This document shows, piece after piece, positions 29,265-36,575 of a stretch of DNA of 64,000 bases (positions are counted from its first letter, which is position 1; every line of letters starts with the position of its first letter). A program made the translations under genes and the position numbers. Below the pieces are notes generated by a model that made no database searches, had not been told where the DNA came from, and saw nothing but the letters and a program-made list of their open reading frames with translations. Origin of the DNA: Limnoglobus roseus (GTDB taxonomy: Bacteria; Planctomycetota; Planctomycetia; Gemmatales; Gemmataceae); contig NZ_CP042425.1 of assembly GCF_008254045.1 (NCBI RefSeq), forward strand, positions 3,162,001-3,226,000. Direction: 5' to 3'.

Positions 29265-29329
29265 CTTTAAATTGTGCCACGGTGGGGCAGAGCCCAGCAT
29301 CCAGAAAATCCGATAATTGAGATGCGGCA

Positions 29330-29339
29330 CCCTATCTAG
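29330..29339. repeat. Left target-site duplication CCCTATCTAG
   Basis: This 10-bp sequence is repeated exactly at 31341-31350 on the other side of the ISAs1-type element. Its presence shows that the 2001-bp unit moved as one piece. Confidence 0.93.
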
Positions 29340-29390
29340 CAGGGCAAACGCACCTAAATCGCCTGAAAAGGTAGTGCTTCGTCCCTCCAC

Positions 29391-30029
29391 TCAGGTCTTG
29401 TTCAGCACCAGGTCGACGACCCAGCAGCCCAGAGCGTGTCCGCCGTCACCGCGGCAATGGTTCAACACTTCGGGGTCATCGCAGCCGGCCTCCTCCAGGG
29501 CATCTGCCAGCACCGGCAGGCGGTCGAACGCCCTGTCGGCGTAGATGCCATTGGCCAGGGCGACGACGGTGGACGTGAGCCAGGACGGGGGGATCACGGC
29601 GTGCCGGCGGTACGGAATCCCGAAGATGCAGTTCAGGACCTCGACCTGACCCTTCCGTCCGATGCTGCCCGCCGTCCACCGCATTGCCATCATCGCCCCG
29701 TAATCCGCTTGTGCCCACAACGCCAAGCTCACGGCGGCGGCCCCGGAGGCGTCGTTCGCTGCGTCCTGTCCATCCGGCCAGCCACGCTCCGTGACGGCGG
29801 CCGCCGCCCCCTCAATCTCCATCGCCTCGGCCGACGAGATCAGCTTGTCGGCGTACCGCTCGGCGGCCTCCACTGCCGCTCGGCTCCGCTCGTCCGCCAG
29901 GAGCGGCCACACCCGCCGGCAGAAGGCAGCGGCGGCGAGCCGCCACTTACGGCCGCTAACGCCATTCCTCGGCAGCGCCTGGAGGACGGCCTCCGGATCG
30001 AGGGTGGCCAGCCATTCTTCTTTGGTCAT
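29391..30029 (-). CDS. Passenger protein of a Gemmata-expanded family, 212 residues
   Basis: The protein begins MTKEEWLATLDPEAVLQALP, then RKWRLAAAAFCRRVWPLLADERSR and AVEAAERYADKLIS. The late block AFDRLPVLADALEEAGCDDPEVLNHC and the tail HALGCWVVDLVL are the best conserved parts. I recall many paralogues with this layout in Gemmata genomes, with no known function. It appears full length and ends 51 nt from the left end of the IS, wholly inside it. It has no signal peptide or membrane helix. Confidence 0.82.
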   Translation of the reverse strand: MTKEEWLATLDPEAVLQALPRNGVSGRKWRLAAAAFCRRVWPLLADERSRAAVEAAERYADKLISSAEAMEIEGAAAAVTERGWPDGQDAANDASGAAAVSLALWAQADYGAMMAMRWTAGSIGRKGQVEVLNCIFGIPYRRHAVIPPSWLTSTVVALANGIYADRAFDRLPVLADALEEAGCDDPEVLNHCRGDGGHALGCWVVDLVLNKT

Positions 30030-30201
30030 CGTGCGGCGTCCGATTCACCGGCCCCAGCCGAGGGCGAGAGAGTCAACTTCAGTGTGGCCGCCAGCAACCT
30101 CCGGGGCAAGCCAGGGCATGGGCCTGGTAGTCACCCTCACCGGGGATGTGGGCGGCGTGGTCGTCAGGAGGTACACCCAGAGGCAGCTACGGAGGGCTGC
30201 C

Positions 30202-31326
30202 ATGCCGACGAAGGACGTGTCGATCGCCCGGTACTTCACCGACCTGCCCGACCCTCGGATGGACCGGACGAAGAAGCACACCCTGGGCGACATCCTGGTG
30301 ATCGCGCTGTGTGCGGTGGTGTGCGGGGCCGACTCATGGGAGGAGGTGGAGGCGTTCGGGGAAGCCAAGCGCGACTGGCTCGGGAAGTTCCTGACCCTGC
30401 CGAATGGCATCCCCAGCCACGACACGTTCGGCCGGGTGTTCGCCCGGCTCGACCCGAATCGGTTCGGCGAGTGCGTGGCCGGGTGGATGGCGGCGGTGTG
30501 TGAGGTGGCCAGGCTGAAGCACATCGCAATTGACGGCAAGGCGTGCCGGTCCGCCCCCCGGAACACGTTCAGCGGGTGCCTCCACCTCGTGAGCGCGTGG
30601 GCGGCCGAGAACCGGCTGATCCTCGGGCAAGCAGGCGTGGCCGACGGGTCGCACGAGATCGCCGCCATCCCCGAGCTGCTCCGCGTGCTCGACCTGAAGG
30701 GCGCGCTGGTGACGCTCGACGCGGCCGGCTGCCAGAAGGAGATCGCCAAGCAGATCCGCAAGAACGGTGGACACTACCTGCTGTCGGTGAAGGGGAACCA
30801 GCCGGCCCTCCACGACGCCGTGTTCGGGGTGTTCGACCGGGCGTGCGAAACCGACTTCGCCGGGGTGAAGCACGACGGGCACGAAGCGGTCGAGGATGGC
30901 CATGGGCGGCACGAGGAGCGGTACGTCACCGCCATCTACGACCCGCCAGGGCTACCACCCGAGTGGCCGGATGTGGCAGCGGTGGTGCTCGTCGGTCGGG
31001 AGCGCGAGGTGAAGGGGAAACGTACCGACACCGCCCATTACTACATCACGAGCTTGAAGGGGACTGCGGCCGAGCTGGGGCGATTGATCCGCCGGCACTG
31101 GGCGGTGGAGAACGAGTTGCACTGGTGCCTGGACGTGGCGTTCAGAGAGGACGCGAACAAGACGGCGGCCGGGCACGCCGGAACCAACCTCGGGTTGGTG
31201 CGACGGGTGGCGGCCTCGCTCCTCAAGCAAGACCCGGGCAAAGGCAGCATCAAAGGGAAGCGGTTCAAAGCCGCCCTTGATGAGGGCTACCTGTTGCAGG
31301 TCTTACAGGGATTCCTTGAGGATTAG
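30202..31326 (+). CDS. ISAs1-family transposase
   Basis: The ATG at 30202 follows GGAGG by 7 nt and gives 374 residues. The N-terminus has the DUF4338-like/H-repeat start YFTDLPDPRMDRTKKHTLGDIL. Catalytic acidic residues lie in HIAIDGKACR, LVTLDAAGCQ and HWAVENELHWCLDVAFREDA. It appears intact, so the element may still be active. A ribosome site and short divergent region separate it from the passenger gene. Confidence 0.95.
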   Translation: MPTKDVSIARYFTDLPDPRMDRTKKHTLGDILVIALCAVVCGADSWEEVEAFGEAKRDWLGKFLTLPNGIPSHDTFGRVFARLDPNRFGECVAGWMAAVCEVARLKHIAIDGKACRSAPRNTFSGCLHLVSAWAAENRLILGQAGVADGSHEIAAIPELLRVLDLKGALVTLDAAGCQKEIAKQIRKNGGHYLLSVKGNQPALHDAVFGVFDRACETDFAGVKHDGHEAVEDGHGRHEERYVTAIYDPPGLPPEWPDVAAVVLVGREREVKGKRTDTAHYYITSLKGTAAELGRLIRRHWAVENELHWCLDVAFREDANKTAAGHAGTNLGLVRRVAASLLKQDPGKGSIKGKRFKAALDEGYLLQVLQGFLED

Positions 31327-31340
31327 ATGCGTTCGCCCTG

Positions 31341-31350
31341 CCCTATCTAG
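31341..31350. repeat. Right target-site duplication CCCTATCTAG
   Basis: Exact copy of 29330-29339 immediately outside the right terminal repeat of the ISAs1-type element. Confidence 0.93.
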
Positions 31351-31353
31351 TGG

Positions 31354-32298
31354 GTGAAATCAGCACCACCCGATTGGGCCATCAGGACCGAAGCCGACCG
31401 ACTCGCACTTGCACAAGGGTATTATTGGGACCAGAGCAAGGCGAACTCCATCGTGAAGTTCGCCAACACCTGCTTTCGCAGCCAGTACATTCGGGGCAAG
31501 TTCAGCTTACTGGAATGGCAGAAACGCCTGCTGCAAAGCCTCTGGGGGTGGCGACACCCGACCGGGGCCAGACGGTTCCGCATGGCGAACCTGCACGCGA
31601 GTAAGAAGAACGGCAAAACACTTCTCACGGCCATTGTCGCCACGTTCGAACTGTTCTGCTCCGATTCACCCTCAAGCCTGACCCTGTGCAGCGCAGCCAG
31701 CAAGGAGAACGCCAGCCAGATCTTCTCCGAGTGTGCGTACAAGGTGGAGCGGATCAAGTCCTTGTTCCTGTTGCAGCCATATGTTCGGAGTGTCACGTTC
31801 GGCGACCCGGTGGGCGTCATCGCGGACGGGTGGCGGGACCACTGGAAACAAGGGCTAAATCTGACCGACCAGCAGGCCGAGTTCATGAACACTGGACACC
31901 CCGACCGCGAAACCCCGTGGCTGACGGTGGACGAACCGAACCATGTTGCCGACGTGATTGTCCACCGATCACCTCGATACCACAGCCGGTGGTTCCCGTG
32001 GAAGAAGATCGTGCGGGAGTACAAGGACAAGGTGGTTTTCGTGGGTAGTCGTGAAGAACATGCCGCGTTCGAAAAGGAGTTCGGCGCGGTTCCTTACCAC
32101 GAGACGCCGACTCTTCTGGATCTTGCCCGAGTCATTGCCGGGGCCAAGGTGTTCGTGGGGAACCAGTCGTCACCGCGTTGGATCGCAGAAGGATTGAAAA
32201 AGCATGTCCATGTCGAACAAGACCGAGGACGGCGGGGGAATACTCATTGGCAGCGGGCGGGGGCGAGATATGACGCTGACAAGTTGTGGGCGATCTAA
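31354..32298 (+). CDS. Chimera: terminase large-subunit N-terminus joined to a glycosyltransferase-like C-terminus
   Basis: The 314-residue frame starts at a GTG 4 nt after the IS target duplication. Residues 1-135 look like a phage terminase ATPase: IVKFANTCFRSQYIRGKF, LLEWQKRLL and a Walker A-like HASKKNGKTLL, then SAASKENASQIF. From about residue 137 the sequence changes to a phage GT9-like domain: QPYVRSVTFGDP, LNLTDQQAEFM, ETPWLTVDEP, IVHRSPRYHS and ARVIAGAKVFVGNQSSPRWI. The ATPase lacks Walker B and the nuclease, so it cannot package DNA. It is probably a deletion fusion in a decayed prophage. Confidence 0.72.
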   Translation: MKSAPPDWAIRTEADRLALAQGYYWDQSKANSIVKFANTCFRSQYIRGKFSLLEWQKRLLQSLWGWRHPTGARRFRMANLHASKKNGKTLLTAIVATFELFCSDSPSSLTLCSAASKENASQIFSECAYKVERIKSLFLLQPYVRSVTFGDPVGVIADGWRDHWKQGLNLTDQQAEFMNTGHPDRETPWLTVDEPNHVADVIVHRSPRYHSRWFPWKKIVREYKDKVVFVGSREEHAAFEKEFGAVPYHETPTLLDLARVIAGAKVFVGNQSSPRWIAEGLKKHVHVEQDRGRRGNTHWQRAGARYDADKLWAI

Positions 32299-32324
32299 TC
32301 GTGACGAATAATGTTCGTCACGAT
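32298..32324. promoter_or_regulatory. 27-bp palindrome containing GTGACGAATAATGTTCGTCAC
   Basis: The sequence ATCGTGACGAA-TAATG-TTCGTCACGAT is nearly a perfect dyad. It overlaps the end of the chimera and the stop region of the minus-strand 116-residue gene. A copy with one change lies upstream of the same gene. It could be a terminator here or a protein-binding site. Confidence 0.7.
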
Positions 32325-32668
32325 TGCGGGTGCAACGCCTCTAACAGCTTGTAAAGCATCTCCCCCTTTTCTTCATTGGTCAGGGGGTTGAGTTCACGCT
32401 GCCTCTTGAGTTCAGCTACTTCTTCAAGATGTTTCTGATTGTAACTGGTCCGCAGCCAAAGTGCATAACTCCAGCCGGGCTTACTCCCGCCGTGGACCTT
32501 CTTTTCAACTTCATTCACGGCGTCGTACAAGTCATCAGGCGGCATCAGCAAGGAATACAGGTTGATCAAGTCCACGATCTTGCGGAAGAACTCTTCTTTG
32601 CGACTTTTCGGCTTGTGCAGTTCTCTGTATTTGTCTCGACTTTTCCTCTGGCGCTCGGCGGGCGTCAT
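32318..32668 (-). CDS. Small basic phage-like protein, 116 residues
   Basis: The protein begins MTPAERQRKSRDKYRELHK, an N-terminus I associate with small phage DNA-binding proteins, and is highly charged and helical (EEFFRKIVDLINLYSLLMPPDDLYDAVNEV). No clear HTH is visible. It is enclosed by two copies of a 21-bp palindrome, the upstream one about 47-70 nt before the start. Self-regulation through these sites is possible. Function is unknown. Confidence 0.65.
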   Translation of the reverse strand: MTPAERQRKSRDKYRELHKPKSRKEEFFRKIVDLINLYSLLMPPDDLYDAVNEVEKKVHGGSKPGWSYALWLRTSYNQKHLEEVAELKRQRELNPLTNEEKGEMLYKLLEALHPQS

Positions 32669-32714
32669 TGCCCTTTCATCTATTGGCTTCCTACCGATAG
32701 TTCAGACTCCATTC

Positions 32715-32738
32715 CGTGGCGAATAATGTTCGTCACGG
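32715..32738. promoter_or_regulatory. Second copy of the CGAATAATGTTCG palindrome, operator candidate
   Basis: GTGGCGAATAATGTTCGTCACG differs at one base from the copy at 32301-32322. It lies upstream of the minus-strand gene that starts at 32668, at a distance suited to an operator. Confidence 0.65.
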
Positions 32739-32949
32739 GGTCATCTTAATCTTTAAGACCCAAAACCACAATCTCAACAGCGGCAAAACACACCCGCCCG
32801 CAGAACCACAAGTCCTGCGGGCGGGTGCGCGTTTTGGAGAAACTTAACCCCGCCGAGACATGGACCAGACCCGGCGGGGCAGACATGGAACTAGAGGGTT
32901 CCACGATTATGTAGTCGAATCGCCCGAAGTTTTTCACCTAAAGTTCGCG

Positions 32950-32978
32950 TTGAGTTTTTGCGATCATCTGACTACAAT
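32950..32978 (+). promoter_or_regulatory. Sigma-70-like promoter
   Basis: TTGAGT (32950-32955) and TACAAT (32973-32978) are 17 bp apart, near the bacterial consensus. No gene follows; a terminator lies about 105 nt downstream. Transcription would begin near 32985. Confidence 0.55.
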
Positions 32979-32984
32979 ACAGAC

Positions 32985-33105
32985 ACAGTTACAATTTACA
33001 CGTACTTCCCGGTTACGTTTGGTAAGGCACCTCGGCTCAGTTTTGCTGGTGTCTTCCTACTTGTTCAGCGCAAAGACATGGTTCTGCGGCTTGGCCGCAG
33101 TTTTT
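32985..33105 (+). ncRNA. Candidate small RNA of about 120 nt
   Basis: It is bounded by the promoter at 32950-32978 and the intrinsic terminator at 33084-33105 and contains no convincing reading frame. The family is not recognised. Support comes only from the promoter and terminator layout. Confidence 0.4.
33084..33105 (+). terminator. Intrinsic terminator
   Basis: CTGCGGC pairs with GCCGCAG across a TTG loop and is followed by TTTTT, a classic rho-independent terminator on the plus strand. Confidence 0.8.
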
Positions 33106-33596
33106 ACTGAAGAACGGGTTGCCTGATGGATGGCAACAGCTTCCTTGTGGTAATCCCGCTTGGAATGTCTTTATAGGGACCGAGCATTTACGCTTGTCTT
33201 GTGGCAACACAAGACACGGCTACTGACCCCAAAAGGGCAGTAGTTGCCAGTCGCGTTTGCCCCAGACTTAGAATGGGGCGGGGAAAAAGGACTTCACAGT
33301 CTTAGCCAAAAACCAGTCAGTAAAGCGCAGGAAACTCGTTAGTCCTCTGATGTCTTCAAACAACATCTGTGAACAGGCGTATCTCTCACTGCCGGGGCCA
33401 TAAACAGGCAGAGACACCAGTTGTCTACCCTTTGGGGAATTGGAAACGGGACAGTAGCTTAGCGTTACTCTTCCTAAAGTACAATTCCCCAAAAAGGGAA
33501 AGTCCCTTCTATTACTATTACTTAAAAGTGTACTTGTTTAGCGCCCCATCCGGCCCCAGGGCAGTCGAACGCGGGCTGATCTGGTAGTATCGCGGC

Positions 33597-34973
33597 ATGG
33601 ACGAGCCTGCGTGTCCCCGCTGTCGGGATCTCCTCAAGCGTGTCGCCGAACTCGAAGCCCAGGTCGCCGAGTTGACCCGGAAGCTGGAGGAGGCCGTCCG
33701 CGCCGGCAAGCGACAGGCCGCCCCGTTCCGCAAGGGGCCGCCGAAGCCCGACCCAAAGCCGCCCGGCCGCAAGTCGGGCGACGCCCACGGCACTCACGGC
33801 CACCGTCCGCCGCCCCCGCCCGAGCAGGTCGCCGAGTGCCACGAGGCGCACCTGCCCGACGCCTGCCCCCACTGTCGGGGCCGCCTCGTCGAGACCGGCA
33901 CCGCCGACCAGTATCAGACCGAGATCCCCCGCACGCCGCTGATCCGCAAGTTCCGCGTCCACGTCGGACACTGCGAGGGGTGCGGCAAGCGCACCCAGGG
34001 CCGGCACCCGCTCCAGACATCCGACGCCCTGGGTGCGGCCGCCAGCCAGGTCGGCCCCGACGCCCAGGCCGCGGCCGCGGTCCTGCACACCCAGATGGGC
34101 CTGTCGCACGGGAAGGTCGCGTCGGCCTTCCGGACCCTGTTCGGCATCACCCTGACCCGCGGGGCCAGCGCCCGGATCGACCTGCGGGCCGCGGCCCGGC
34201 TCGAACCGGACTACACGCTGATCCTCGACGACGTGCGGTCGTCCGAGCAGATCGCGGCGGACGAGACGGGGTGGCGGGTCGGAGGGCACCCGGCCTGGCT
34301 CCACGCCTGGGTCGGTGACCGTGCCACCGCGTACGGCATCGACTCGAAGCGCAGTGCCGACGCCCTGGAGCGGGTGATCGGAGCGGACTGGTCGGGTGTC
34401 TTGAGCCACGACGGGTTCGCCTCCTACGAGCGGTTCGAGGGGGCGATCCATCAGCAATGTGTGGCCCACGTGCTCCGCCGCGCCCGCGACCTGCTGGCGA
34501 CCGCCACCCGCGGGGCCGTTCGCTTCCCGCGGCAGGTGATCGCGCTGTTCACCGAGGCGATCCACTGGCGGAACGGGTACGTGCCGGGGACGTGGACCGA
34601 CAACCAACTCGACGCGCATCGGGTGTCGTTCGACGACCGCCTGCTGGATCTGGTGCGCCGACCGCGGGCGGTGCCGGAGTACGCTACTCTGGCGCGGCAC
34701 CTGCGGAACCACTTCGAGCAGTGGTTCGCGTTCGTGTTCGACCCGCGGATCGAGCCGACGAACTGGAAGGCCGAGCAGGCGATCCGCCCGGCGGTAGTGA
34801 ATCGTAAGGTCTGGGGTGGGAACCGGACGGCGGCAGGTGCGCAGGCGCAGGGCGTACTGATGTCCGTGTTCGAGACGTGCCGCCGCCAGACGCTCTCGGT
34901 CGTGGACCACATCAGCCAGACGTTACGCTGGTTCGGCAACCGGCTCCTGACACGCCCGCCGCTGTTCGGGTGA
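33597..34973 (+). CDS. IS66-family transposase (single-ORF type)
   Basis: The 458-residue protein has an N-terminal coiled coil (RVAELEAQVAELTRKLEEAV), a Pro-rich linker, a zinc-ribbon (CPHCRGR, CEGCGKRT) and the DDE core with AADETGWRVGG, VLSHDGFASYERF and TNWKAEQAIRPAVVNRKVWGG. It lacks separate TnpA/TnpB genes. The reading frame is intact. Confidence 0.94.
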   Translation: MDEPACPRCRDLLKRVAELEAQVAELTRKLEEAVRAGKRQAAPFRKGPPKPDPKPPGRKSGDAHGTHGHRPPPPPEQVAECHEAHLPDACPHCRGRLVETGTADQYQTEIPRTPLIRKFRVHVGHCEGCGKRTQGRHPLQTSDALGAAASQVGPDAQAAAAVLHTQMGLSHGKVASAFRTLFGITLTRGASARIDLRAAARLEPDYTLILDDVRSSEQIAADETGWRVGGHPAWLHAWVGDRATAYGIDSKRSADALERVIGADWSGVLSHDGFASYERFEGAIHQQCVAHVLRRARDLLATATRGAVRFPRQVIALFTEAIHWRNGYVPGTWTDNQLDAHRVSFDDRLLDLVRRPRAVPEYATLARHLRNHFEQWFAFVFDPRIEPTNWKAEQAIRPAVVNRKVWGGNRTAAGAQAQGVLMSVFETCRRQTLSVVDHISQTLRWFGNRLLTRPPLFG

Positions 34974-35140
34974 TGAACGAGCACCGGAAACGGAGGAAGG
35001 CCAGATGCGATTGCCGGAGAAAGAATGCGTGAGCGGGAGAGAAGGAAGTCGTGTCCATTAGTCGCCAACAGGTGACCAACGGGAGAGCCGTTGGTACGTG
35101 CGTGGCGGCCAAGAAGAACCAGGAGCGAAGCGGAGCCGGA

Positions 35141-35710
35141 ATGGATAAGGAAGCAGTCGCGGTTGAATCCGTCCGCCAATTCGTGTGGTCGGGTTTTTAC
35201 GATGCCGACGGGATCGTCGAGATGATCGACGAGGCTGTGCTCAGCCCGGGTGAGCTTGATCACGGCTGGCTCCGAGCTCGCATCGAAGAGGAGTTCCGCA
35301 AGAAGCGTGCGGACGAGCTGGCCTGGCCAGCCATCACTGACTGTGACCGCTTGGATCAAGTCTTTGAGTTGTTGGAGCAGCAAGGCATTCTGGCGTTGCA
35401 GAACGCGGGCTATACCCAGGACAACGGCCTAGACGATGTGACTCAGTTCTACCACGAGGCTGGTGGTGAGCAGTCGGGCATCGGCGGCTACTGCTTCTAC
35501 CACGGTCAGGATCTGGAGCGGGTCATGGAGAACGGTGATCTTCATCTTACCTATGGCGATATCCGCGGCGACGACGAGAAAGGCATCGAAATAGGCCGAC
35601 GGATCAAGCGAGCCTTGGAGACGGCCGGCTTCACCGTGGTTTGGGACGAGGCCATCAAGACACGCCTGCTAGTAAAGGGCATCAAATGGCAGAGACGGCT
35701 ATCCGAGTAA
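35141..35710 (+). CDS. DUF6891-like passenger protein, 189 residues
   Basis: The start at 35141 follows GGAG by 5 nt; a GTG at 35051 would add 30 unlikely residues. Conserved blocks are VRQFVWSGFYDADGIVEMI, WPAITDCDRLDQVF, GILALQNAGYTQDNG and GGYCFYHGQDLERVM, which I recall as DUF6891. It is cytoplasmic and acidic with no known enzymatic motif. It sits inside the IS66 element between transposase and right repeat, so it is a passenger. Function is unknown. Confidence 0.82.
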   Translation: MDKEAVAVESVRQFVWSGFYDADGIVEMIDEAVLSPGELDHGWLRARIEEEFRKKRADELAWPAITDCDRLDQVFELLEQQGILALQNAGYTQDNGLDDVTQFYHEAGGEQSGIGGYCFYHGQDLERVMENGDLHLTYGDIRGDDEKGIEIGRRIKRALETAGFTVVWDEAIKTRLLVKGIKWQRRLSE

Positions 35711-35911
35711 CCGATCGGCGAACGAGACCCAACGAGTTGACCCGCTAAACAAGTACCCCATTTTTACCTTTGATTTGAATTCAGCGTCCTGATCTAATTG
35801 CCTGAACGTCGTCGTTAAATCCTCCAGCGCCTTCGGCTTATCTTCGGTTCGAACTGTAGTCCCAAACATTATCATGCCGAACGTGCAAGCCAGTATCGAA
35901 AGATTCTTCAT
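35699..35911 (-). pseudogene. Secreted small protein gene truncated by the IS66-type element
   Basis: The 70-residue frame starts MKNLSILACTFGMIMFGTTV, a signal peptide, and is Lys/Asp-rich afterwards. Codons up to about residue 52 lie outside the IS; the remaining residues (YLFSGSTRW onward) are read from the terminal repeat and the IS interior. The original C-terminus is not found on the other side of the element. Confidence 0.65.
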
Positions 35912-36054
35912 CCTTCTCTCCTCGGTTGAACACCTTCATTTTTTCTGGGACCACCTCGCTGTCTCATACGATATACTTCTTCACTTCAGATCGACAATAA
36001 TAATTTGAACTTCGAATCAAGTAGATCGGTAGATCGTTATACCGAAAACGATTC

Positions 36055-36423
36055 TCACTCCTCGGAATAAGAGGGATCACCGAACGGCGGGTAAATCTCT
36101 CGAATCATCGAGTACACGGTGGGCCGAGACACGTCGGCCTGCTCCGCGATAGTCTTCACCGGCACGCCGAGGTTGGCAAGGAACAACATGTCCTCAGCCG
36201 ACATCTCGTTCGTGGTCGGGAACTTCTGCTCCAACACCCGGCACACCTGCACCAGTGATTGTGCGGCGGTTTTCAACTCGGCCACGACCCGGTTGGCGCG
36301 GGCCGTCGTCCACGTCGCGGGATCGGTACTCCCATTGACCTGACACGCCCCGGCTATCGTCTTGGACCACGCCACGGCGAACGACCACGCCACCCGCAAT
36401 TCCTCGGCCTTTTTGTCGTCCAC
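36055..36423 (-). CDS. Small HTH protein, GTG start
   Basis: The 122-residue protein starts at a GTG (MDDKKAEELRVAWSF). The N-terminal two thirds are helical; residues about 82-112 form a resolvase-like helix-turn-helix, LANLGVPVKTIAEQADVSRPTVYSMI. It is divergent from the DUF3102 gene, with a dyad between them, a layout typical of phage or integrative-element switches. A repressor role is inferred. Confidence 0.75.
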   Translation of the reverse strand: MDDKKAEELRVAWSFAVAWSKTIAGACQVNGSTDPATWTTARANRVVAELKTAAQSLVQVCRVLEQKFPTTNEMSAEDMLFLANLGVPVKTIAEQADVSRPTVYSMIREIYPPFGDPSYSEE

Positions 36424-36445
36424 AAGGCACCCCGTTTGACACTTC

Positions 36446-36471
36446 TGTAAAGTCTTGTTTGTCGTTTTACA
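36446..36471. promoter_or_regulatory. Operator-like dyad between divergent HTH and DUF3102 genes
   Basis: TGTAAA (36446-36451) and TTTACA (36466-36471) form an inverted pair around 14 nt, with further partial copies (CTGTAA) next to it. It is close to the HTH gene start and may be its binding site. Confidence 0.45.
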
Positions 36472-36535
36472 CGACTGTAATCGCCTTGCAAGCAGCCACT
36501 TACGTCGTTCGATTGTCTGCCGTATAAGTTCTGCA

Positions 36536-36554
36536 CCGGGCCACGGTGGACCGG
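36536..36554. promoter_or_regulatory. 19-bp dyad CCGGgCCACgGTGGaCCGG before the DUF3102 gene
   Basis: The dyad is perfect apart from the two odd bases and lies about 20 nt before the start at 36576. The core GCCACGGTG recurs at 29276-29284 and 39180-39188. It could be an operator or recombinase site. Confidence 0.45.
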
Positions 36555-36575
36555 CAAAACCTAACGGAGACGACC

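Larger units (their letters stand above)
29340..31340. mobile_element. ISAs1-type insertion sequence with passenger gene, 2001 bp
   Basis: The ends are imperfect inverted repeats: left CAGGGCAAACGCACCTAA and right (reverse strand) CAGGGCGAACGCATCTAA, 16 of 18 identical. A perfect 10-bp direct repeat flanks both ends. Inside are an ISAs1-family transposase (30202-31326, plus) and an unrelated 212-residue protein gene (29391-30029, minus), transcribed away from each other. ISAs1 elements usually carry only the transposase and are about 1.2-1.5 kb. Confidence 0.93.
32739..33529. other. Hairpin-rich non-coding block
   Basis: About 790 nt hold no credible gene. Hairpins seen: CACCCGCCCGCAG (32791-32803 with 32814-32826), CCCCGCCG (32848-32855 with 32872-32879), CTGCGGC with T-tract (33084-33105), GTTGCC (33118-33137), TGTCTTGTG with a GCAA tetraloop (33195-33216), CTACTG-type (about 33222-33245), GCCCCA (about 33258-33275), and a long-range pair TTGGGGAATTG with CAATTCCCCAA (about 33431-33492). 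Such density suggests structured RNA or a replication or packaging site of the former phage. Confidence 0.55.
33530..35756. mobile_element. IS66-type element with DUF6891 passenger, about 2.2 kb
   Basis: Perfect 14-bp inverted repeats GTACTTGTTTAGCG lie at 33530-33543 and, inverted, at 35743-35756. Between them are an IS66-type transposase (33597-34973) and a separate 189-residue gene (35141-35710) on the same strand. No matching 8-bp target duplication was found outside the repeats, so the flanks have been rearranged or the true ends differ slightly. The right end cuts into a small secreted-protein gene. Confidence 0.78.

Noticed and set aside
33118-33137. Integron attC site from GTTGCC...GGCAAC
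   Set aside because: The R' and R'' consensus sites do not match and no integrase or cassette array is present.
32739-33529. Group II intron or CRISPR array in the hairpin-rich block
   Set aside because: No domain V sequence, no reverse transcriptase and no regular direct repeats with spacers were found.
34451-35383. 310-residue minus-strand frame across the IS66 transposase and passenger
   Set aside because: It overlaps two better-supported plus-strand genes and shows no motif.
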